Source: CAVTWH01 sp963794685
Lineage (GTDB): Bacteria > Actinomycetota > Actinomycetes > Mycobacteriales > Micromonosporaceae
Direction: 5' to 3'
Assembly: GCA_963794685.1 (NCBI GenBank)
Contig: CAWCFK010000018.1
Span: forward strand, 372,001 to 436,000
DNA: 64,000 bases
Shown here in pieces: positions 22,989 to 32,332 of this stretch (its first letter is position 1; every line of letters begins with the position of its first letter). A program made the position numbers and the translations under genes. The notes below the pieces were generated by a model that worked only from the letters and a program-made list of their open reading frames with translations, made no database searches and had not been told where the DNA came from.

Positions 22989-24914
22989 CTACACCGGCAC
23001 CTGCTTGCTCTCCTGCACGGCGAACTGGGTGCGGTACAGGTCGGCGTAGAGCCCACCGGCGGCGAGCAGTTCGTCGTGGGTACCTCGCTGGCGGACCTGG
23101 CCCGCCTCGATCACCAGGATCTGGTCGGCCTCCCGGATGGTGGAGAGCCGGTGCGCGATCACCAGCGAAGTACGCCCGGCGAGCGCCGTGACCAGCGCCC
23201 GCTGGATGGCCGCCTCGGACTCCGAGTCCAGGTGCGCGGTGGCCTCGTCGAGCACCACGATCGGCGGCGACTTGAGCAGCAGCCGGGCCAGCGCGACCCG
23301 CTGCTTCTCGCCGCCGGAGAGCCGGTACCCGCGGTCGCCGACCACGGTGTCCAGCCCGTCCGGCAGCGACGCGATCATGTCCCAGATCTGCGCCGCCCGG
23401 CAGGCTTCGACCACGTCCGCCTCGGACGCTTCCGGCTTGGCGTAGTTCAGGTTGGCGCGGATGGTGTCGTGGAACATGTGCGCCTCCTGGGTCACCACGC
23501 CAACCGTGTCGGCGAGCGACCGCAGGGTCAGGTCCCGGACGTCCTGGCCGCCGATGCGGACGGTCCCGGAGACGGGGTCGAACAGCCGGGGCACCAGGTT
23601 GGTGATGGTGGTCTTGCCGGCGCCGGACGGGCCGACCAGGGCGGTCAGCGTCCCGCTCGGGGCGCGGAAGCTCAGGTCCCGCAGGATCCAGGAGTGGTTG
23701 ACCCGTTCCCGGCCGGGCAGCGCGATCGACTCCAGCGAGGCCAGCGAGACCTCGCTGGAGGCCGGGTACCGGAAGGAGACGCCGTCGAACTCGATGTCCG
23801 GAGCGAGCACCGCGCCGCCGGCCGACCGGGTGCTGGTCAACGGGTGGGCGTCCGGCCCCTGCACGATCAGCGGCTTGAGGTCCAGCACCTCGAACACCCG
23901 GTCGAAGCTGACCAGCGCGGTCATGAAGTTGACGTGGATGCTGGAGAGCTGGTTCACCGGGCCGTACAGCCGCATCAGCAGGGTCATCATGGCGACCAGG
24001 GTGCCCATCTCCAGCGCGCCCTTGATGACCAGCGAGCCGCCGAAGCCGTACACCATGGCGGTGGTCAGCGAGGTGAGCACGGTGACGATGACGGCGAGCA
24101 GCGAGCCGACGGCCACCGTCCGGGCCGAGATGTCGCGCACCTTCCCGGCCCGGCCGGCGAACTCGGTGGACTCCCGCTCGGGTCGGCCGTAGAGCTTGGT
24201 GAGCATCGCGCCGGCCACGTTGAAGCGCTCGTTCATCATCGTGCCGAGCTCCGCGTCGAGCTGCATGCGCCGCCGGGTGAGCCGCTGCAGCACCCGGCCG
24301 ATCCGCTTGGCCGGGAACAGGAAGAACGGGATGAGCACCAGCGCCACGACGCTGATCTGCCAGGACAGGTAGAACATCATGCCGAGCACCAGGGCCACCG
24401 TGAGGATGGTGGAGGCGCTCTGCGACAGCAGGGTGGTGATCGCCTGCTGCGCCCCGACCACGTCGGTGTTCAGCCGGCTCACCAGTGCGCCGGTCTGCGC
24501 CCGCGCGAAGAAGGCGACCGGCTGCCGCTGCACGTGGTCGAAAACCTTGGTGCGCAGGTCGTACACGAGCCCCTGGCCGACCCGCGCGGACAGGTAGGTC
24601 TGCACCGCGCTGGCGCCCGCGTCCACCACCGCCAGGCCGGCGATCAGCAGCGCCAGCGAGACCACGACGTTCATCCGGCCGCGCTGGATGCCGTTGTCGA
24701 TGAGCACCTTGAGAATCAGCGGGCTGCTCGCCGCGATGGCCGCGCTGGTGGCGGTGAGCCCGATCAGCAGCGCCAGAGTCCATTTGTACGGGGCCGCGTA
24801 CGGCAGGATCCGGCGCACCGTGCCCGGTCTGACCCGCTGGTGTCCGGCCTCGTCCCGGGGCGGCCCGCTCATCCGGATCGGCCCGCCTCCGCCCGGTCCA
24901 CCCAAGATCGTCAC
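22989..24914 (-). CDS. ABC exporter, fused TMD-NBD
   Basis: A 641-residue half-transporter of the lipid/peptide exporter (MsbA-like) type. The N-terminal half has about six membrane helices. The NBD carries Walker A GPSGAGKTT, signature LSGGEKQR, Walker B IVVLDEATAHLDSE and the H-loop IAHRLSTI. GTG 24914 follows GAGGAG. Next to lipopeptide genes it most likely exports the product and gives self-protection; ramoplanin-type clusters also carry such a transporter. It probably works as a homodimer. Confidence 0.92.
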   Translation of the reverse strand: MTILGGPGGGGPIRMSGPPRDEAGHQRVRPGTVRRILPYAAPYKWTLALLIGLTATSAAIAASSPLILKVLIDNGIQRGRMNVVVSLALLIAGLAVVDAGASAVQTYLSARVGQGLVYDLRTKVFDHVQRQPVAFFARAQTGALVSRLNTDVVGAQQAITTLLSQSASTILTVALVLGMMFYLSWQISVVALVLIPFFLFPAKRIGRVLQRLTRRRMQLDAELGTMMNERFNVAGAMLTKLYGRPERESTEFAGRAGKVRDISARTVAVGSLLAVIVTVLTSLTTAMVYGFGGSLVIKGALEMGTLVAMMTLLMRLYGPVNQLSSIHVNFMTALVSFDRVFEVLDLKPLIVQGPDAHPLTSTRSAGGAVLAPDIEFDGVSFRYPASSEVSLASLESIALPGRERVNHSWILRDLSFRAPSGTLTALVGPSGAGKTTITNLVPRLFDPVSGTVRIGGQDVRDLTLRSLADTVGVVTQEAHMFHDTIRANLNYAKPEASEADVVEACRAAQIWDMIASLPDGLDTVVGDRGYRLSGGEKQRVALARLLLKSPPIVVLDEATAHLDSESEAAIQRALVTALAGRTSLVIAHRLSTIREADQILVIEAGQVRQRGTHDELLAAGGLYADLYRTQFAVQESKQVPV

Positions 24915-24972
24915 AGCGGTACTCCTCGCTTCTGGTGTGTCGGATCGTGCTTGCCGGACTGTGCTAGAACTG

Positions 24973-25779
24973 TCAGTACTTCTCGAAGAACTCGACGATC
25001 GCGTCGTTGACCGGCTCCGGGCGTTCCAGGTGCCCGAGGTGCCCGGCCGCGGAGATCTCGACCAGGTCGCAGTCGCCGATCGCGTCGGCCACCTCGGCGC
25101 ACAGGTGCGGGGGCGTGATCACGTCGTCGGCGAAGGCGATCACCCGGCACGGCGCGGTGATCGCCCGCAGCGCCGCGCGCCGGTCGACGTCGTGGTCGAC
25201 CCAGGTCTGGCCGGCGGCGACGGTCCCGCCGCTGCCGGCCAGTTCGAAGATCTCCAACCAGGAGGCGATCGCCTGCGTCGTTGTTGAGGGTGGCCGGCGA
25301 GAGCATGTGCAACACCGAAACCACCGCCTTGTACTGCGCCGGCAGCCGCACGCGCGCTCTCGGCCAGCACCCGGTCCGCCGCGGACTGCGCCCGGCGCAG
25401 CGCGTCCGAGCGGGCCCGGGTGGCCAGCAGCACCGCCGAGCGCACCAGCTGCGGCTCGCTGATCGCCAACTCCTGGGCGATCAGCGAGCCCAGCGAGGTG
25501 CCGACGATCCGGCACGGCGCCAGGTCCGAGGGCCTCGATCAGCGCCTTGGTGTCGGCGACCATGTCGGCCATCGAGTACCGGCCGGGCGGCGCGTCCGAC
25601 GGCGGGATGCCGCGGTTGTCGAAGGTGATCGTCTGGTACCCGGCCCGGTGCAGCGCCGGCGTCTGGTGCAGGGTCCACACGTGCCCGGCCGCGGCCGTGC
25701 CCATGATGAGCAGGACGGGCTCTCCCCGGCCGGAGCGCTGGTAGGAGAGCCGGATCCCGTTGGTGCGCACGAACGGCAT
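24973..25779 (-). CDS. Alpha/beta hydrolase, frameshifted
   Basis: About 269 codons in total. The N-terminus (MPFVRTNGIRLSYQRSGRGE) reads in one frame as far as about 25520. The C-terminus (DVITPPHLCAEVADAIGD ... SAAGHLGHLERPE) returns to the same frame, with the middle in others. FDNRGIPPSDAP and the late GHLGHLERP histidine motif fit an alpha/beta hydrolase of the haloperoxidase/esterase type. It starts 5 bases after the stop of the CmlA-like gene and is surely co-transcribed with it. It could act as an editing thioesterase, but the substrate is unknown. The shifts near 25285, 25355 and 25525 look like single extra bases. Confidence 0.75.
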   Translation of the reverse strand: MPFVRTNGIRLSYQRSGRGEPVLLIMGTAAAGHVWTLHQTPALHRAGYQTITFDNRGIPPSDAPPGRYSMADMVADTKALIEALGPGAVPDRRHLAGLADRPGVGDQRAAAGALGGAAGHPGPLGRAAPGAVRGGPGAGRERACGCRRSTRRWFRCCTCSRRPPSTTTQAIASWLEIFELAGSGGTVAAGQTWVDHDVDRRAALRAITAPCRVIAFADDVITPPHLCAEVADAIGDCDLVEISAAGHLGHLERPEPVNDAIVEFFEKY

Positions 25780-25783
25780 TGCG

Positions 25784-27393
25784 TTACCAGCGCCACTCGC
25801 GCTTGTCGAACAGGTGCTCGGCGTTGACGTTGTGCTCCGCGCACCAGGTCAGGAACTCCTCGATCTGCTTGAGCTGGTACGAGTCCTCGTTGTAGCTGGT
25901 GGCCATCACGTGCCCCAGCCAGCTCTCCTCGCCCATCGCGTAGACGTACGCCTCGTCGGCGCCGAGCTCGGTCATGATCGCGCCGGCCTGCTGCGGCGTT
26001 GGAGCCGGACAGCTTGCGCGAGTCGCTCATCTTCTTGGTCACCGGCCGGGTCAGCAGCGCCTGGTACAGCCAGGTCAGCGGCGCGCCGTCGCACTCCATG
26101 CCGAGGAAGGCCATGTCGACCTTGCCGAGGTGGCCGCGCATGTAGCGGTAGAGCACCGGGTCGATGCCGGAGGAGTCCGCGCCGACGAAGACCGACGCGC
26201 CCGGCCAGCTCGCACCCAGTACGTCGACTTGCGCGCGGATGTCGAGGTCGGCGTGCTCGCCGAGGAACGGCGTGGCGGTCACCTTGCCGCCGCGGGAACG
26301 GCACCTCGTCGAAGTCGTCGACCTCGATCACCGGGAAGCCCAGCGTGCTTCAGGTAGAGCGCCGATCGACGGGTCGCAGAGGTTGCCGCGCGAGGACCGC
26401 GGCACGACCACCGCGCCGACCCGGCCGCGCAGCTGCAGCAGGGTCTCCAGCACGATGTGGTCCTGGTGCCCGTGGGTGATCAGGACCAGGTCGATGTGGT
26501 CGGGCAGGTCGTCGAGGGTGTACCGGTCGCCGTGCCGGTTGTCGGCGCTGATGAACGGGTCGGTGACGATCGCCGCCTCGGGCGTCTGCAGCACCAGGCA
26601 GGCGTGCCCGAAGTAGCGGATCCGGCCGCCGCGCGTCGATGTGCCGGTCCTCGGCCAGGCTCGGCTGCGTCGGTCAGCAGCCGCGTCCAGCTGCGCGGCC
26701 TGCGCGTCGTCGAGCTCCAGCGCCTCCCGCAGCCGGCGCCAGCGTGGTGCCGCTCGACCCGGGCCGGCGAACAGCTCGTCCAGGCCGGGGTGGCCGGAAC
26801 GGGATGCGCCAGGTCGAGCACGTCCGGCGACGGCAGCCGCGGGGTGCTCAGGATGAACGGCCGCTCGACCCCGGTCTCCAGGGACAGCTGCACCGACTGG
26901 CGGTCCTCGTCGTAGGCCGGGCTGTGGTAGACCAGCGGCTCGATGAAGCGCACCGACGGCTGGTTGCTGGTGTCGTAGGCCAGCTCCACCAGGCCGGTGA
27001 GCGCCGGCCGGCAGCTTCGGGTACAGCGGGGTCAGGTCGAAGCCGGTGGCGTTCTGCCGGACCAGCTCCTCGGCCTCGGCGATCGCGGCGGCGAAGCGCA
27101 GCATGTCGGCCCGGTCGCGCTTGATGCGTGTCGAGCAGCTCGCGCGACCTCGTTGCTGCGCGATTCTCCTCGATGTTGACGAAGTACCCGCCGCGCAGCG
27201 CCGGGTTGCTGCTGGCCGCGACGTGCACCTGCGGGGACTGCAGATAGGACTCCAGCAGCGGCACCTGCAGGTTCGCCAGGTTCATCGCCGCCTGGACCGG
27301 CGCCACGATGTGCAGCCAGGCATAGAATCGGTCGACCAGCGGCTCGATGATCGCATTCGAGCGGAGGAAGACCCGCTCCTGACTGTCGTGCAT
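25784..27393 (-). CDS. CmlA-type di-iron beta-hydroxylase, frameshifted
   Basis: About 536 codons, matching the roughly 530 of CmlA, broken by several single-base shifts. The N-terminal domain starts MHDSQERVFLRS (ATG 27393 after AAAGGAATC). A metallo-beta-lactamase-fold domain follows, with LITHGHQDHIVLETLL, VVVPRSSRGNLCDPS and FVGADSSGIDPVLYRYM, ending in CAEHNVNAEHLFDKREW. CmlA uses a di-iron centre to beta-hydroxylate an amino acid bound to an NRPS carrier domain; a relative is thought to hydroxylate Asn in ramoplanin synthesis. Here the substrate could be the aromatic residue or Asp/Asn on a T domain. The HxHxDH metal motif is intact. Whether the gene is truly broken needs read-level checking. 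Confidence 0.8.
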
Positions 27394-27736
27394 CTGATTC
27401 CTTTCCGTTCGGAATTTGCCTGCCACAGTGCTGCCGGTCCATTGCAGTGAATTGCTTTGCTGGCAGGGGATCCGGGGCGCGCGGGATACGCTTGGTGGTG
27501 TGCGGGCCAACTATCGCACCATCAGCCGGAGAATGCGTCAACGTCGGCTTTGGACGATCAGCGTGTACGACTGCCGCAGCGGCACAGTTGAACACTGTGC
27601 GCGGTGTGGGTCGAGGCCTTGTCGGGTTCGGCGGCCCGGGTCATAGTGACAACGCCCGTTTGCTGCGGTGCTAAAGGCGCCTTGGTCGCCGTCTATCTGT
27701 GCCCGCCCTTATCGCCGACAAGTGAGGACTCATCCG
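27394..27736. promoter_or_regulatory. Divergent promoter region, CmlA-like / MbtH
   Basis: 343 bases of lower GC between divergent starts. A 7-bp inverted repeat CCTGCCA (27419-27425) / TGGCAGG (27461-27467) lies close to the CmlA-like start. TTTGGAC near 27548 and GTCCA near 27436 resemble half sites of StrR-type regulators but are not in a paired arrangement. I found no protein-coding gene here. Confidence 0.45.
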
Positions 27737-27949
27737 GTGCCGAACCCGTTCGAAGATCCCGACGCGAGCTATCTGGTTCTGGTCAACGACGAAGGCCAGC
27801 ACTCGCTGTGGCCCGTCTTCGTCGCCGTCCCCGACGGTTGGACAACCGTTTTCGGGGAGGCGCCACGCGACGACTGTCTCGAATACATCGAGAAGTCCTG
27901 GACCGACATGCGCCCGAAGAGCCTCATCGAGGCCATGAAGGCCAAGTAG
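27737..27949 (+). CDS. MbtH-like NRPS accessory protein
   Basis: A 70-residue protein with the family signature: NPFEDPDASYLVLVN, SLWPVF, PDGWTTVF and SWTDMRPKSL. GTG 27737 follows GTGAGGA and gives the usual short N-terminus. MbtH proteins bind NRPS A domains and are often needed for their folding or activity. The Asp- and aromatic-loading domains here are candidate partners. It is the only such gene in the window. Confidence 0.95.
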   Translation: MPNPFEDPDASYLVLVNDEGQHSLWPVFVAVPDGWTTVFGEAPRDDCLEYIEKSWTDMRPKSLIEAMKAK

Positions 27950-27963
27950 CGACGATATGTCCC

Positions 27964-27992
27964 GGCCGGCGGCTCCCACGGAGCCGCCGGCC
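27964..27992. terminator. Bidirectional hairpin after mbtH-like gene
   Basis: GGCCGGCGGCTCC (27964-27976) and GGAGCCGCCGGCC (27980-27992) form a perfect 13-bp stem with a 3-base loop, followed by TTCT. It lies between the convergent MbtH and ABC-ATPase genes. Confidence 0.88.
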
Positions 27993-28049
27993 TTCTGTGT
28001 GTCCCGGGCTCGCGCTGGCCCGGCCGGGTCGCGCGGGCCGGGAACGGCG

Positions 28050-28953
28050 TCAGCTGCGGGGTTCCAGCAGCCGGTCGATTCGGTGGGGTGCCTGTGCCGT
28101 TCGCGGCCCGGTGCATGTACGCCAGCACCATGTCTTCCAGGTCGAGGCGCTGGGTGAGGGTGGGCGGGTAGGGCAGCGGTTTGGCGGAGCGGACGGTGAG
28201 CGTGCTCTGCCGGCCGGTGTGCTCGGCCAGGATGACCTCAACGGAGTCCGGCAGGTTCTCGAAGTCGCTGCGGGCGCCGACCAGCCGGTAGTGGTTGGCC
28301 AGCAGGTCTTCGACCTCGCCGGCCAACTGCACCCGACCGTCGGCCAGGATGACCAGGTGGTCGCAGACCCGTTCCAGGTCGCTGATCAGGTGCGAGGAGA
28401 GCACCACGGTGGCCTCGATCTCGGCCACGAACTCCATCAGGCTCTGCAGGAAGGCGCGGCGGGCCAATGGATCCAGCGCGGCCACCGGCTCGTCGAAGAT
28501 CAGCAGCTCGGGTCGCTTGGCGGCGGCGATGGTCAGGGCGAGCTGGGCGCGCTGACCGCCGGAGAGCCGGCCGGCCTTCTGGTCCATGCCGAGCCCGACC
28601 TGCTCGATGCGTTGCCGGGCCAACTGCCGGTCCCAGCGGGGATTCAGCTTCGCGCCCAGGCGCAGGTGGTCACCGACGGACAGGCCGGCGTAGAGCGGGG
28701 TGTCCTGGGCGACGAAGCCGACCCGGGCGAGCTGCTCGGCGCTGGCGGCGGGCCGGCTGCCGAGCACGGTGATCGTGCCGCTGGTCGGCTCGATCAGCCC
28801 CGAGGTCAGCCCGAGCAGCGTGGACTTGCCGGCTCCGTTGGGGCCGACCAGGCCGAGTACCCGCCCGACCGGGATCTGCAGATTGCAGTCGATGAGTGCC
28901 GGCTGGTGCCCGTACCGCTTGCCGAGGCCCTCGGTCTCGATGGCGAGGGTCAT
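28050..28953 (-). CDS. ABC transporter ATP-binding protein
   Basis: About 300 residues, with Walker A GPNGAGKSTLLG, signature LSGGQRAQLAL, Walker B LLIFDEPVAALDP and H-loop LSSHLI. It overlaps the upstream GntR gene by ATGA, like the YtrA/YtrB pairs that respond to cell-wall antibiotics. The reading frame runs on antisense through the MbtH gene. A one-base shift near 28080 would instead end it at the stop at 28050 after RLLEPRS, which I prefer. No permease gene lies next to it, so its membrane partner must be elsewhere or the system is reduced. Confidence 0.85.
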
Positions 28954-29339
28954 TTCGTTACCTCTACCGCAGTTCGGAAGGTGGTCAGGAACAGTGCCTG
29001 GATGCTTTCGGCGTCCAGCCCGGCCTGGTTGGCATGGGCCAGCCACTGCAGCAGTTCCTGGCGCAGCGGTTCGTGGGTCGGCAGTGAACTGTCGGCGAGG
29101 CTTCGGGTCACGAAGGTGCCCACGCCCGGACGGGGCGAGACCAGGCCCTGGTGCTCCAGTTCCCGGTACGCCTTGAGCACGGTGTTGGGATTGATCGCCA
29201 GTTTGGCTACGACTTCCTTGACCGTCGGCAACTGGTCACCGACGGACAGCAGGCCCAGCCGCAGGGCATGCCGCACCTGCTGGACGAGCTGAACGTAGGG
29301 CGCGATGCCGGAGCGGACATCGAGTTGGAAGTCGATCAA
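28950..29339 (-). CDS. GntR-family regulator, YtrA type
   Basis: A 129-residue protein with an N-terminal winged helix (LPTVKEVVAKLAINPNTVLKA) and a short helical C-terminal tail, the small YtrA subclass. The start is TTG 29339 by this frame. It overlaps the ATPase gene and probably represses that operon until a ligand or envelope stress appears. Its place inside the cluster suggests a part in self-resistance, which is inference. Confidence 0.9.
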   Translation of the reverse strand: MIDFQLDVRSGIAPYVQLVQQVRHALRLGLLSVGDQLPTVKEVVAKLAINPNTVLKAYRELEHQGLVSPRPGVGTFVTRSLADSSLPTHEPLRQELLQWLAHANQAGLDAESIQALFLTTFRTAVEVTK

Positions 29340-29539
29340 TGCCTCACCACCATTTAACTAGCATCATAGCGGATACGGTACCAAGCACCACGGCGCGCCG
29401 ATCTCCACCGGCAGCCGCTGACTCTCCCCGCCCGGTGTCGGATCGCCGCGCCGTGCGCACCGGCCCTGTTGCACGCCGGGGCGTGGCGGGAAAACTACCC
29501 GCGGCAGCCAGCCAACCGCGCACGGGATGGGGGAGATGG

Positions 29540-30484
29540 ATGGATACCGTCGTCGAGGTCGGCCGCGCCTGGCGGCCCCACGAGATCACCAGTAGCGACG
29601 CTGGCACGGCGGACCTCGCCGGTTGGCTCGAGGCACTCGGCCCGGAGCCCCTCACTGACCTGCTCACCGAGCGCAAGGCGCTGGTGTTCCGGGACTTCGG
29701 CGTCACGCCTGAGGGCATCGAGGGTGTGCTCGACCGGCTGGTCCCCGGCCGGCTGCCCTACGTGCACGGCAACTCGCCGCGCACCCGGGTACGCGGCAAC
29801 CTCTACACCTCCACCGAGTACCCGCAGCAGTACACGATCTCGATGCACAACGAGCTGAGCTACGCCCACCGCTGGCCGACCCGGCTCGCCTTCTACTGCG
29901 AGAAGGCCGCCGAGACCGGTGGGGCCACCCCGGTCCTGGACGCCGCGCTGTGGCTCAACTCGCTCGACGCCGACCTGCGCGCCGCCTTCGCCGGCGGCAT
30001 CCGCTACATCCAGAACCTGCACGACGGGTACGGCTTCGGCAAGAGCTGGCAGGACACCTTCGAGACCGACGACCGGGCCGCCGTCGAGGCGTTCCTCGCC
30101 GACTCGCACGCCGAGTGGGAGTGGGGTGAGGACGGTCTGCGGGTCACCCAGCACCGGCCGGCGACCACGAAGCACCCGGTCACCGGCGCGGAGGTCTGGT
30201 TCAACCAGGCCGACCAGTGGCACCCGGCGGGCCTGGGCGACAAGACCTCGGCCGAGCTGTACGACATCCTCACCCCCGAGGAGTTCCCGCAGTACGTGAC
30301 GTTCGCCGACGGCAGCCCGATCCCGGACGCCTACGCCGAACAGATCCGCGACCGGGGCCTGGAATGCGCCGTGGACGTCGACTGGCGCTCCGGTGACGTG
30401 CTGCTCATCGACAACGTGCTGACCGCGCACGGCCGGCGGCCCTTCGACGGCACCCGCCGGGTACTGGTGGCGATGTCGCAGTAG
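29540..30484 (+). CDS. TauD/SyrP-like Fe(II)/2-oxoglutarate hydroxylase
   Basis: A 314-residue oxygenase; ATG 29540 follows GATGGGGGAG. The Fe ligands are visible as HNE in SMHNELSYAHRWP and the distal His in DNVLTAHGRRPF. The 2-oxoglutarate-binding Arg lies in GTRRVLVAMSQ. The HxE version and the whole sequence resemble SyrP and related enzymes that beta-hydroxylate Asp on NRPS carrier domains. With two Asp-type A domains in this window, beta-hydroxy-Asp is the likely outcome. It stands 48 bases before the P450, in the same orientation. Confidence 0.88.
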   Translation: MDTVVEVGRAWRPHEITSSDAGTADLAGWLEALGPEPLTDLLTERKALVFRDFGVTPEGIEGVLDRLVPGRLPYVHGNSPRTRVRGNLYTSTEYPQQYTISMHNELSYAHRWPTRLAFYCEKAAETGGATPVLDAALWLNSLDADLRAAFAGGIRYIQNLHDGYGFGKSWQDTFETDDRAAVEAFLADSHAEWEWGEDGLRVTQHRPATTKHPVTGAEVWFNQADQWHPAGLGDKTSAELYDILTPEEFPQYVTFADGSPIPDAYAEQIRDRGLECAVDVDWRSGDVLLIDNVLTAHGRRPFDGTRRVLVAMSQ

Positions 30485-30532
30485 CAGCACCGTCCACTGT
30501 GGAGCAGGACCGACCTCACGGGAGCGCAGGAG

Positions 30533-31759
30533 ATGACCGACCAACTGGTCGAGCACGGTGCCGCGGTGGACTTCCAGCGGCTGCTGGACCCGGCGAGCCG
30601 GCCGGACCCGTACCCGGTGCTGCACCGGCTGCTGGCGGCGTCGCCGGCAGTGGTGCAACCGGGACTGGTGGTGGTCGGCCGGCACGCCGACTGCTGGCAG
30701 GTGCTGCGCAGCCCGGGAATCAGCAGCGACCGCAGCAAAGCGACGCTGGCCCCCACCGCACGCGGACCGCGTACCCGCAATTTCCTGCACCTGGACGCGC
30801 CCGACCACACCCGGCTGCGTCGCCTGGTGTCCCGGGCCTTCACGCCCCGGGTGGTCGCCGGGCTGGAGCCGATGATCCGCTCCTGCGTCGCCGACCTGCT
30901 GACCGCCGCAGCCGCCCGGGGCAGCCTCGACGTGGTCGCGGACCTGGCCTACCCGTTGCCGACCAGGGTGATCTGCGAGCTGCTGGGCGTGCCGGTGAGC
31001 GATTATCCGGTCTTCCACGAGTGGTCGGCGGTGCTCACCCACACCCTGGAACCGCCGCTGCCGGGGATGGCGGTGGCGCACACTCCGGCGCACGAACGGC
31101 GGGCCGCCCGCGAGTTCGTCGCCTACTTCCGCGACCTGATCGCGGCCCGACGGGTCGCCCCGCAGGACGACATCGTCTCCTACCTGGTGGCCGTCGAGGA
31201 GGGCGGTGACCAGTTGACCGAGAGCGAACTGCTGGCCACCTGCGCACTGCTGCTGGCCGGCGGCCACGAGACGGCGGTCAGCATGATCAGTAACGGGGTG
31301 CTGGCCCTGCTGCGCCACCCGGAGCAGCTCGCGGCCGTCCGCGCCGATCCGGCGCTGGCCGGTGGGGCGGTCGAGGAGATCCTGCGCTACGACGCGCCCG
31401 TGCAGCTCACCGGCCGGGTGGCGACCGCACCGTTCGTGCTGGGCAAGGTCGAGGTGCACCCCGGCGACCTGCTGATCCTGCTACTCGCCGCGGCCAACCG
31501 GGACCCCGACGCGTACCCCGATCCGGACCGCTTCGACGTGCGGCGCGGCGCCGCCAACCACCTCTCCTTCGCGGCCGGGGCGCATTTCTGCCTCGGCGCG
31601 AGCCTGGCCCGGTTGGAGGGCGCGGTGGCCTTCGAGGCGTTCGCGCGCCGGGTGGTGAACCCGCGACTGGCCGCGGAACCCGCGTACCGGCCGAATCTCA
31701 ACCTGCGCGGCCCGCAGCAGATGCTGGTCGACTTCGACGCGATCCACCCGGAGCACTGA
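30533..31759 (+). CDS. Cytochrome P450
   Basis: A 408-residue bacterial class I P450. The haem ligand lies in LSFAAGAHFCLGASLARLEG, the I-helix in LLLAGGHETAVSMI, and DAPDHTRLRRLVSRAF is the usual early motif. It probably tailors an amino acid or the lipid/peptide of this cluster. A single P450 is not the three- or four-enzyme Oxy set that cross-links glycopeptides. It appears to be the last gene of the cluster on this side. Confidence 0.92.
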   Translation: MTDQLVEHGAAVDFQRLLDPASRPDPYPVLHRLLAASPAVVQPGLVVVGRHADCWQVLRSPGISSDRSKATLAPTARGPRTRNFLHLDAPDHTRLRRLVSRAFTPRVVAGLEPMIRSCVADLLTAAAARGSLDVVADLAYPLPTRVICELLGVPVSDYPVFHEWSAVLTHTLEPPLPGMAVAHTPAHERRAAREFVAYFRDLIAARRVAPQDDIVSYLVAVEEGGDQLTESELLATCALLLAGGHETAVSMISNGVLALLRHPEQLAAVRADPALAGGAVEEILRYDAPVQLTGRVATAPFVLGKVEVHPGDLLILLLAAANRDPDAYPDPDRFDVRRGAANHLSFAAGAHFCLGASLARLEGAVAFEAFARRVVNPRLAAEPAYRPNLNLRGPQQMLVDFDAIHPEH

Positions 31760-31882
31760 CCGCGCCTGGACCCCGCGGGCGGTGCGGTGCGGGCGGCGGC
31801 GCGGCTGGTTGCCGGTGGCGGCGTGGCTGTGCGACGCTGCGGCGGCTGACTGGTTGTCCGACTTGTGGTTGAGGTGGTTCGG

Positions 31883-32314
31883 GTGTCTGTGGTGGGTACC
31901 ATCGTGCGCTTCGATGAGGTCCGGGGGTACGGGTTCATCTCCTCCTCGAGCGGCGGTGAGGATGTCTTCGTGCACGCCAACGACTTCGGCGAGTCCCGGC
32001 ACCTGGTGCGGCCGGGGATGCGGGTCGAATACGAGGCCGAGGAGGGCGACCGGGGCCCGAAGGTGGTCTCGGTCCGTCTGATCGACAGCACGGTACGCCG
32101 CGAGCCGCGCCCGGCGACCCGGCTCGACTCCGACTCCGACTCCGACCCGGGCGAGGACGACGGCGACTGCGATGTGCTCAGCCGGCGCGCCTTCGCCACC
32201 GAGGTGACCGAGTTGCTGCTGGAGCACGTCCCGACGTTGACCGGCACGCAGATCCGCCAGGTCCGCGAGCACCTGGTCGACCTCGGCCGGGCACACGGCT
32301 GGGTCGAGTCCTGA
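31883..32314 (+). CDS. Cold-shock-domain protein with C-terminal extension
   Basis: GTG 31883 (after GAGG) gives 143 residues; the frame also allows GTG 31865. Residues 1-65 form a cold-shock domain (GTIVRFDEVRGYGFISS ... EDVFVHANDF), with the RNA-binding aromatic motifs present. A Ser/Asp-rich acidic linker (DSDSDSDPGEDDGD) leads to a helical C-terminal domain of unknown role (EVTELLLEHVPTLTGTQIRQ). Such two-part CSD proteins are common in actinomycetes. It is probably not part of the peptide cluster. Confidence 0.85.
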   Translation: MSVVGTIVRFDEVRGYGFISSSSGGEDVFVHANDFGESRHLVRPGMRVEYEAEEGDRGPKVVSVRLIDSTVRREPRPATRLDSDSDSDPGEDDGDCDVLSRRAFATEVTELLLEHVPTLTGTQIRQVREHLVDLGRAHGWVES

Positions 32315-32332
32315 CTCCTGGGCGCTACCGTT

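Noticed and set aside
27604..29292. 562-codon plus-strand frame
   Set aside because: It lies antisense to the ABC ATPase and GntR genes, which have clear motifs, and out of frame with MbtH.
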